Assembly (NCBI GenBank): GCA_021811505.1
Contig: JAJZOM010000278.1
Coordinates: forward strand, 1 to 5,120
Source of the DNA: Thermoplasmata archaeon
GTDB lineage: Archaea; Thermoplasmatota; Thermoplasmata; Thermoplasmatales; Thermoplasmataceae
DNA length: 5,120 bases
Direction: 5' to 3'
Part shown: positions 1 to 5,120 of the stretch, piece after piece
Layout of the letters: each line of letters opens with the position of its first letter
Position numbering within the stretch: the stretch's first letter is position 1
The notes under the pieces: model-generated
Databases searched by the model: none
What the model saw: the letters and a program-made list of their open reading frames with translations, nothing else
What the model was told of the DNA's origin: nothing
Made by a program: the position numbers and the translations under genes

Positions 1-310
1 TGGTTTGATTGGCAAACCCATCGGTAAATGCAGAAGAGTCAGGAAAACTGTTAGTCTGGGTTCCACAAATTTTGAAGATCTGTTGCTGCAGGTACTTTCA
101 AAGGTAGTCTTCTCGTTCGAAGTTGATGAGATCCTGATTGATTCAGTTGAAACGTTTGAATTCAGGAAAAATGGCGTATCAGACGTAGTATTGTCGGGGT
201 GCAGAACTGGAAAAAATTTCCAGTACCACTATGTCTTGAAGGCTCCGACTTATTACAGGCTCGAGATAAACCTGGAACAGGGTTATGGTATTGTGATCTT
301 TGACATTTGA
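1..310 (+). CDS. Archease, C-terminal part (5' end outside window)
   Basis: Archease is a small cytoplasmic protein that activates the RNA ligase RtcB by speeding guanylylation of the ligase, and so supports tRNA splicing and RNA repair; this role comes from the family. The reading frame is open from the window edge (first full codon at 2-4, Gly), so the gene begins upstream, and the TTG at 5 is probably an internal Leu codon. About 102 residues are visible against a usual length near 140; the missing part should hold the N-terminal HTADV-like motif with its metal-binding Asp. The visible part has the family pattern: a region like FEDLLLQVLSKVVFSFEVDE (helix followed by strand), then KAPTYYRLEI, and the hallmark terminal IFDI. 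The Asp at 302-304 and the terminal Ile carboxylate are metal ligands in known archeases. The common TYH motif reads TYY here. Identification rests on the C-terminal signature and overall pattern; fairly sure. Confidence 0.82.
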   Translation, partial: GLIGKPIGKCRRVRKTVSLGSTNFEDLLLQVLSKVVFSFEVDEILIDSVETFEFRKNGVSDVVLSGCRTGKNFQYHYVLKAPTYYRLEINLEQGYGIVIFDI

Positions 311-359
311 TTCAGGCAAAAGCTAAAAGTTATTTTAAAAAAACAATTATCCCCCTGCA
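311..359 (+). promoter_or_regulatory. Intergenic promoter of pdaD (TATA element 330-337)
   Basis: This 49-base A/T-rich gap separates archease from pdaD. The best archaeal TATA-box candidate is TTATTTTA at 330-337, preceded by the purine-rich AAAAG that could serve as a BRE; an overlapping alternative is TTTTAAAA at 333-340. Transcription in archaea normally starts about 25-27 bases from the TATA centre, which puts the start at about 360, exactly the A of the pdaD ATG. No Shine-Dalgarno sequence precedes that ATG (the bases are CCCCCTGCA), which fits a leaderless mRNA. Promoter call is by pattern only. Confidence 0.6.
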
Positions 360-911
360 ATGCTGACATTTGTTGCTAAAAAATTGTTCTTCACTAGGGG
401 AGTTGGAAGGGGCCAGAGTATGCTACAGTCTTTTGAGGAGGCTCTCCGGGATGGAGGAATTGCCCCTTACAACCTTGTGAGTATAAGTTCAATTTTTCCA
501 CCTTTTGCCGAAACTATTTCGAAAGAAGAGGGACTGAAAATGCTTTCTCCTGGGCAGATTCTTTTTACGGTTCTCGCCAGAAATTCATCGGATGAGCTGA
601 ATCGAATGCTTTCAGCTGCCATAGGCTACGCAATACCGACGGATAGAAGCAAATGGGGATATCTGAGCGAACACCACAGCTTTGGTGAAACTGAAAAGGT
701 AGCAGGCTTCTTTGCAGAGAAACTGGCAGCGGAAATGCTTGCCAGCACACTGGGACAGTCAGATCAGCTCAAATGGAACTCCGATCGGGAAGAGTATGTA
801 TTGCAAGATAAGATCCTGACAACAAAGAACATATGCTCAACAGCCGTAGTGATGAATTCCGGTGAGTGGACCACCGTGATATCTGCGGCAGTTCTTATCG
901 TCCAGGAGTAA
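360..911 (+). CDS. pdaD: Pyruvoyl-dependent arginine decarboxylase
   Basis: Converts arginine to agmatine plus CO2 in the cytoplasm, the first step of polyamine synthesis in many euryarchaea; agmatine is also used to make agmatidine in archaeal tRNA-Ile. The 183-residue protein starts with the typical [10 protein letters not shown] strand. The self-processing site is ISSIFPP: cleavage between Ser43 and Ser44 would give a 43-residue beta chain and a 140-residue alpha chain capped by pyruvate made from Ser44. From memory of the Methanocaldococcus jannaschii enzyme, Asn38 matches Asn47, Ser43/Ser44 match Ser52/Ser53 and Glu104 (in YLSEHH) matches catalytic Glu109. The repeated AIGYAIP and [15 protein letters not shown] helix also fit. 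The ATG at 360 is chosen because it gives the usual N-terminus and lies where the promoter would start transcription. leuS follows 4 bases after its stop, suggesting co-transcription. All visible key residues are present, so the enzyme should be active. Confidence 0.94.
   Translation: MLTFVAKKLFFTRGVGRGQSMLQSFEEALRDGGIAPYNLVSISSIFPPFAETISKEEGLKMLSPGQILFTVLARNSSDELNRMLSAAIGYAIPTDRSKWGYLSEHHSFGETEKVAGFFAEKLAAEMLASTLGQSDQLKWNSDREEYVLQDKILTTKNICSTAVVMNSGEWTTVISAAVLIVQE
904..908 (+). promoter_or_regulatory. Shine-Dalgarno sequence of leuS
   Basis: AGGAG sits over the last codons of pdaD and lies 7 bases before the ATG at 916, a good distance for pairing with the 3' end of 16S rRNA. It decides between two overlapping start candidates: the ATG at 912 is out of the leuS frame and only 3 bases away, while the ATG at 916 opens the 912-codon synthetase frame. 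The presence of this site at an internal cistron, and its absence before pdaD and before the gene at 3700, fits a leaderless-first, Shine-Dalgarno-second arrangement. Confidence 0.7.
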
Positions 912-915
912 ATGA

Positions 916-3654
916 ATGAATCCATCCATAGAAAGAAAGTGGCAGAGAAAGTGGGAAGAATCGGGGATATTCCAGTCAGAAATTGACAGAAGCAAGCCGA
1001 AGTTTCTCATAACCGTTCCCTGGCCATATACTAACGGCCCCCTGCACATAGGACATGGAAGGACTTACACCCTTGCCGACGTGATTGCAAGATATAAGAG
1101 ACTCAGGGGATTCAACGTGCTATTTCCTATGGCTTTTCACCAGAGCGGTACCCCAATACTGGCTTTTTCTGAAAGAATCCGAATGGGAGAGAAGAAAACT
1201 GTGCGGCAATACAGAGAAAATCTCTCAGAATACGAAGAGCCGGAAATGGTTGATAAGCGCCTGGAGGAATTCAAGGATCCGGAGAAAATAGCGGCTTATT
1301 TCTCTGAGAGGATCGTTAAGGATTTTACGTATCTTGGATATTCTATAGATTGGAGAAGAAGATTTACTTCGGCAGATCCGTTTTATCAGGATTTCGTCAA
1401 ATGGCAGTTTGAGAAATTGCATGGAATGGGTCTGATCAAAAAAGGGGAATATCCTATTCTGTACAGCGTGGAGGATAAAAATGCAGTCGGGGAAGATGAC
1501 ATAAGTGATGGAGACGTAGATAAAGTCTCCGTTGAAGAGTACACCGCCGTAATTTTCAGGGGAGAAAGTTTCTCACTTATAACTGGTTCCCTGAGACCGG
1601 AAACCCTGTTCGGCGTTACTAACCTGTGGATTTCCCCAAACTGCAGATATGTTAAATTCAAAATGGATTCCAATACCTATGTTGTGTCGAATGAGGCTTT
1701 TGAAAAGCTGGGGCTTCAGAGAAGTAATATTGAGCTCATTGGCACAGTGTCATCCGACGAGATACTCAATCAGGCATATATCACTCCTTTCGATGGAAGA
1801 AAGATCAGGGCATATTATTCTTCATTTGTGGATCCGGACAATGGAACCGGAATCGTATATTCAGTTCCGGGTCATGCAGTCTGGGATTTTATTGCGATAA
1901 AGGATGCTGGCATTCATATTAAGCCCATATATGTTGTCGATCTTAAGAATGGTGAAAAAACCACTGTTGATTCCCTGATCAGTGATCTGGGCATATCCTC
2001 ACTCAGTGATTCAGACAAGCTCAAGGAAGCAACGCAACAGCTGTATAAAGTAGAGTTTTATGGTGGATTCCTTAACCAGAACAACGGTGAATTTTCTGGA
2101 TTACCAGTTAAAGAAGCCAGAGATGCTATAAAGTCCAGCCTCTTCAAACTCGGCAACGGTTTTATCTTTTATGAAGTTTCGAGAAAGGCACAGACCAGGG
2201 GTGGATCAAAAGTTGTAGTGGCTGTCCTCAAAGATCAATGGTTCATAGACTACTCGGTGGACTGGTGGAAAAAAGCTTCTCACGATCTGGTATCACGAAT
2301 GCTTTTTTATCCTGAATTTTACAGGAATGCCATGCATGATGCCGTGGACTGGCTGAGAGAACGCCCTTGTGCCAGAAGGAGGGGAATTGGAACCAGACTT
2401 CCGTTCAACCAGGAGTGGGTCATAGAATCGCTTTCAGATTCAACAATCTATCCTGCAGTCTACTCCAATACAGATCAGGTGATGAAGATTTATTCTGAGC
2501 TTGGCAGTTTCCCTGAAGACCTTGTCAATTTTGTCTACTCAGACGATGATAATGACATATCGAAATATCCTGAACATATTCAGAGACTTGCGCGAGAAGC
2601 CAGAGATTCCAGAAAGTACTGGTACGGAGTTGACGTAAGGCTAACAACCTCACCTCACATGAGTAACCACCTTGCATTCTATGTAATGAATCATGCCGCC
2701 CTTTTCAGGGAAAGCGATCAACCAAAGGGGATCATAATTTCCGGACTGGTACTCTCAAACAGCGCAAAAATTTCAAAAAGTAAAGGAAATGCCATATCTC
2801 TGCTGAAAATTGCAAACAAGTACTCCGCTGACCTTTACAGGCTTTTTGCTACTGTGAACGCAGACATTTCTTCGATACTCGACTGGAACGAAACTGATCT
2901 TTCTGCTGTGAAACGTAAATATGACGCTTTCCTGGAAATAATGGATGAATCGCACCGTTATCCTGAGCAGTCAAATAGACAAGTTGAAGACTGGTTTGAC
3001 ACGAACTTCAGAATTCACCGGAAGGAGTTCATCGAAAAGATGGACAGGTACGACATAAGAGGCGCCTATGTTTCCATATTTTATGAAGTGATCAACGACC
3101 TGAAATATGTGGAGAACAGGGGCGGGGATGTTAATAAGTGCATTGAATCGATAAGGCGGGACTGGATCCTAGCACTTACTCCAGTCATACCCCATACTTG
3201 TGAAGAACTCTGGGAAAAATTTGGGTTTGATGGTTTCGCAAGCGCGGCAGAACTGAAGGATGACGCAGGAGAAACGCCCGACCTCAGGATCATAGACTCG
3301 GAGAACTATCTTCAGAACATTGTAAGGGATGTGAGGGAGATAATGAAGGCAACGGGAATGACCCCCCAGCAGATTCGCATTGAGACTTGCAACCCGAGGA
3401 TACGGGAAGCAGCTGTAATTTTGCTGGAGAACAGAATGAAAGATGTACCTGTAGACCTCAGATCAGTTATTCCTGATTTCATGAAGAACAAGCGGAACAT
3501 TGATCTCACAAATGACAGGGAACTGCAGGTGCTGAGAGACAACCTGAATTACCTTTCTGCAACATTCAAATGCAAAGTTTTTGCTGATGAAGCGAGGATT
3601 GAACCAGGCAAAAAGAACGCATGGCCGGGAAGACCTCTCATCCGTCTAAATTGA
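916..3654 (+). CDS. leuS: Leucyl-tRNA synthetase, archaeal type
   Basis: Class Ia synthetase that attaches leucine to tRNA-Leu in the cytoplasm using ATP. The 912-residue protein has every expected part in order. The N-terminal Rossmann core carries the HIGH motif (His44-His47, in TNGPLHIGHG) and FHQSGTPI. The CP1 editing domain, inserted roughly between residues 210 and 380, shows RPETLFGVTN (Thr230 matches E. coli Thr252) and GTGIVYSVPGHAVWDF with the conserved editing Asp324, so proofreading should work. The core resumes with DQWFIDY (440-446), the CARRRGIGT stretch (485-493) and ESLSDSTIY (504-512), characteristic of archaeal and eukaryotic cytosolic enzymes. The KMSKS loop reads KISKS at 618-622. 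The anticodon-binding helical domain follows, and the archaeal C-terminal domain that contacts the long variable arm ends in PGRPLIRLN. Length is slightly below the roughly 940-970 usual in archaea. ATG 916 is supported by an AGGAG 7 bases upstream. Probably in one operon with pdaD. Confidence 0.97.
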   Translation: MNPSIERKWQRKWEESGIFQSEIDRSKPKFLITVPWPYTNGPLHIGHGRTYTLADVIARYKRLRGFNVLFPMAFHQSGTPILAFSERIRMGEKKTVRQYRENLSEYEEPEMVDKRLEEFKDPEKIAAYFSERIVKDFTYLGYSIDWRRRFTSADPFYQDFVKWQFEKLHGMGLIKKGEYPILYSVEDKNAVGEDDISDGDVDKVSVEEYTAVIFRGESFSLITGSLRPETLFGVTNLWISPNCRYVKFKMDSNTYVVSNEAFEKLGLQRSNIELIGTVSSDEILNQAYITPFDGRKIRAYYSSFVDPDNGTGIVYSVPGHAVWDFIAIKDAGIHIKPIYVVDLKNGEKTTVDSLISDLGISSLSDSDKLKEATQQLYKVEFYGGFLNQNNGEFSGLPVKEARDAIKSSLFKLGNGFIFYEVSRKAQTRGGSKVVVAVLKDQWFIDYSVDWWKKASHDLVSRMLFYPEFYRNAMHDAVDWLRERPCARRRGIGTRLPFNQEWVIESLSDSTIYPAVYSNTDQVMKIYSELGSFPEDLVNFVYSDDDNDISKYPEHIQRLAREARDSRKYWYGVDVRLTTSPHMSNHLAFYVMNHAALFRESDQPKGIIISGLVLSNSAKISKSKGNAISLLKIANKYSADLYRLFATVNADISSILDWNETDLSAVKRKYDAFLEIMDESHRYPEQSNRQVEDWFDTNFRIHRKEFIEKMDRYDIRGAYVSIFYEVINDLKYVENRGGDVNKCIESIRRDWILALTPVIPHTCEELWEKFGFDGFASAAELKDDAGETPDLRIIDSENYLQNIVRDVREIMKATGMTPQQIRIETCNPRIREAAVILLENRMKDVPVDLRSVIPDFMKNKRNIDLTNDRELQVLRDNLNYLSATFKCKVFADEARIEPGKKNAWPGRPLIRLN

Positions 3655-3699
3655 GGGAAGCTGAGCCATGTTTAATATAAATGAAAAATATGTTTGTCA
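3655..3699 (+). promoter_or_regulatory. Intergenic promoter of the aldolase-dehydrogenase gene (TATA element 3671-3681)
   Basis: This 45-base gap after leuS holds the A/T-rich TTTAATATAAA (3671-3681), a good archaeal TATA-box match. With the usual 25-27-base spacing from its centre, transcription would start at about 3700-3702, on the ATG at 3700. There is no Shine-Dalgarno sequence just before that ATG (TTTGTCA), so a leaderless mRNA is likely. The hexamer ATGTTT occurs at 3668-3673 and again at 3690-3695, on both sides of the TATA element with a 22-base period; this could be chance. No clear hairpin or long T-run terminator for leuS is visible. Confidence 0.6.
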
Positions 3700-5120
3700 A
3701 TGTCCGTTTCCAGCAATAATACTGACTCCGTTTCACTGATTGAAGAACGGGTCTTTTATTCGAGAAAACTTGGCTCAGACCAAAACCTTGTTCTTCACGG
3801 TGGCGGCAATACTTCAGTCAAGACCGAAGAGATTGATCATACCGGTTCCAGGATTAAGGTACTGAGAGTTAAAGGAAGTGGATCAGACCTTGCCACGATA
3901 ACAGAAAGAGGTTTCACCGGTCTCCGCATGAATGACATGCTTTCGGCCATGAAAATTGACAAGATGTCCGATCAGGAGATGGTTGATTTCATGAAAAAAA
4001 GCATGGTCGATCCATCCGAACCTTCTCCGAGCGTAGAATCATTCCTTCACGCTTTCATACCTGACAGATTCGTAGATCATTCACATTCGGATGCCATTCT
4101 TTCAATCACTAATACTCCCCTTTCTCCGGAGGATATCGGGAAGATATTCCAGAATGTGCTTGTTATCCCATATATTCCTCCCGGTTTTAAGCTGGCAAGG
4201 GCGATTTTATCAAAAACGCAGAATATGCCGGAGGGAACTGAGGGCATAATCCTTTCAAAACATGGATTGTTCACATTTGGAAAAACCGGTGAGGAAAGCT
4301 ACAGTCGCCATTTAAAAATAGTTCAGATGGCGGAATCATACATAGCATCGAAATCAGGAGAAGATCTGTTCAAAAAAGAATTTGAGGAAATTCCCGACGA
4401 TGCAGTAATGAGTATTGTTCCTGAGATACGGGGAAAACTATCAACTAGGCACAGAAAAATACTTAGAATTGAGAATACGGGGATTGCGAAAGAGATCTCT
4501 CTTTCCAAGGAGGCACAGATCTTCGAGATGCAGGGGCCGGCAACACCTGACATGCTCATCAGGACGAAATACGAGTACGCATACGTAGACAGACCCGAAC
4601 ATGCACTCGAAGTGATTGATAAATTTGTGGAACGCTATAAAAGGGATTACGACGAATATGTGAAAGGCTTCCCGATGCACGACCCGTACCCGGCAGTGAT
4701 CGTGATACGCGGATTCGGGTTAATCACCGCAGGAATTTCTGATAAAGAGGCCCTGATCGTGAGGGATCAGTTCATTCACTCAATGATAGTTAACTCCCGT
4801 GCCAGAAAAATCGCAGGAAACGCATTCATAACCAAGAAAGAGGCGTATGAAATGGAGTATTGGCCACTGGAGGAGGCAAAATTGAAGAAGATGAAACCAC
4901 GATTCCTGCAGGGGACTGTATCCATTGTCACCGGAGCTGCTAACGGCATTGGCCTTGAAGCTGCAAGAAAACTTTCCGAAAATGGTTCTATTGTCATTGC
5001 ATGCGACATGGATCCATCAATTGAGTCAGTAGCGAAGGAACTCCAGAAATCCACACAAACTACAATATTTCCCTATATTGTCGACATTTCCGATGAAGCA
5101 AAGGTCACCGAGATGTTCAA
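3700..5120 (+). CDS. Bifunctional class II aldolase / short-chain dehydrogenase (3' end outside window)
   Basis: The frame is open from ATG 3700 to the window edge (473 full codons, no stop). Residues 1-390 or so form a class II, zinc-dependent aldolase/epimerase-type domain: phosphate-binding loop HGGGNTSVK (33-41), KGSGSDL (58-64), a catalytic-Glu motif SVE (Glu113), zinc ligands HSH (His127, His129) and a third His188 in SKHGLFTFG, all matching the fuculose-phosphate aldolase layout. A connecting part ends in MEYWPLEEAKL, characteristic of this fused family. From about 404 an NAD(P)-binding short-chain dehydrogenase begins, with TGAANGIG (411-418); Asp436 at the end of the second strand favours NAD+ over NADP+, and Asp462 (VDIS) is the usual adenine-contact residue. 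The catalytic Tyr-Lys lies beyond the window; relatives have about 650-700 residues. The architecture is that of rhamnulose-1-phosphate aldolase/lactaldehyde dehydrogenase fusions (RhaEW type), but the actual substrate is unproven. An in-frame TTG at 3694 is a weaker alternative start; a stop at 3682-3684 blocks anything earlier. Confidence 0.9.
   Translation, partial: MSVSSNNTDSVSLIEERVFYSRKLGSDQNLVLHGGGNTSVKTEEIDHTGSRIKVLRVKGSGSDLATITERGFTGLRMNDMLSAMKIDKMSDQEMVDFMKKSMVDPSEPSPSVESFLHAFIPDRFVDHSHSDAILSITNTPLSPEDIGKIFQNVLVIPYIPPGFKLARAILSKTQNMPEGTEGIILSKHGLFTFGKTGEESYSRHLKIVQMAESYIASKSGEDLFKKEFEEIPDDAVMSIVPEIRGKLSTRHRKILRIENTGIAKEISLSKEAQIFEMQGPATPDMLIRTKYEYAYVDRPEHALEVIDKFVERYKRDYDEYVKGFPMHDPYPAVIVIRGFGLITAGISDKEALIVRDQFIHSMIVNSRARKIAGNAFITKKEAYEMEYWPLEEAKLKKMKPRFLQGTVSIVTGAANGIGLEAARKLSENGSIVIACDMDPSIESVAKELQKSTQTTIFPYIVDISDEAKVTEMF

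Noticed and set aside
333..343. T4-A7 run after archease as a possible terminator
   Set aside because: On the + strand the T-run is only four bases and there is no hairpin. The A-run would be a T-run only for a minus-strand transcript, and no minus-strand gene ends here. It is better explained as part of the TATA region.
912..914. ATG immediately after the pdaD stop as the leuS start
   Set aside because: It is out of frame with the synthetase; the ATG at 916 opens the correct frame and is better spaced from AGGAG.
1386..1673. 95-codon open frame on the minus strand inside leuS
   Set aside because: It lies wholly opposite the conserved LeuRS editing region, has Ser/Leu/Pro-rich composition typical of antisense translation, and no recognisable domain or promoter.
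1649..1900. 83-codon + strand frame within leuS in another frame
   Set aside because: It overlaps the LeuRS editing domain, whose conserved residues are in the main frame; no start signal of its own.
4776..5054. 92-codon open frame on the minus strand opposite the dehydrogenase start
   Set aside because: The + strand here encodes the clear MEYWPLEEAKL and TGAANGIG motifs; the antisense frame shows no domain.
1..5120. CRISPR array, tRNA or rRNA gene, insertion sequence or integration site
   Set aside because: Reading through the window shows nearly continuous coding sequence on the + strand with only three gaps of 49 bases or less; no periodic repeats, terminal inverted repeats, transposase motifs or tRNA-like cloverleaf were seen.

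Overview
The window looks archaeal and most like a member of the Thermoplasmatales (Thermoplasma-type euryarchaea), possibly an uncultured one. The evidence is an archaeal-type leucyl-tRNA synthetase, a pyruvoyl-dependent arginine decarboxylase, an archease, TATA-box promoters placed so that transcription would begin at the start codon (leaderless mRNAs), moderate GC, and heavy use of AGA/AGG and ATA codons. The order is inferred from these features; no database search was possible.

All four genes lie on the + strand and almost all of the sequence is coding. From left to right they are: (1) the C-terminal two thirds or so of an archease (1-310), the cofactor of the RtcB RNA ligase; (2) a 49-base gap with a TATA element; (3) pdaD (360-911), pyruvoyl-dependent arginine decarboxylase, with its self-cleaving Ser-Ser site intact; (4) leuS (916-3654), a complete archaeal leucyl-tRNA synthetase starting 4 bases after pdaD behind a Shine-Dalgarno sequence; (5) a 45-base gap with a second TATA element; (6) a two-domain protein (3700 to beyond the window end) that joins a class II (zinc) sugar-phosphate aldolase-like domain to a short-chain dehydrogenase/reductase. 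Only the first 473 codons of the last gene are inside the window, and there is no stop codon before the edge.

pdaD and leuS probably form one transcript: a leaderless first cistron, with the second reached through an internal ribosome binding site. Archease, PdaD and LeuRS all touch RNA or translation (tRNA ligation; agmatine, which is both a polyamine precursor and the substrate for agmatidine in archaeal tRNA-Ile; leucylation of tRNA), but the clustering may be chance. The aldolase-dehydrogenase has its own promoter and belongs to carbon metabolism, most likely deoxysugar breakdown, though its substrate cannot be read from the sequence.

No tRNA, rRNA, CRISPR array, insertion sequence or integration site was seen. 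I found no convincing new system. The items most worth a second look are the aldolase-dehydrogenase fusion and the contrast between leaderless and Shine-Dalgarno starts.
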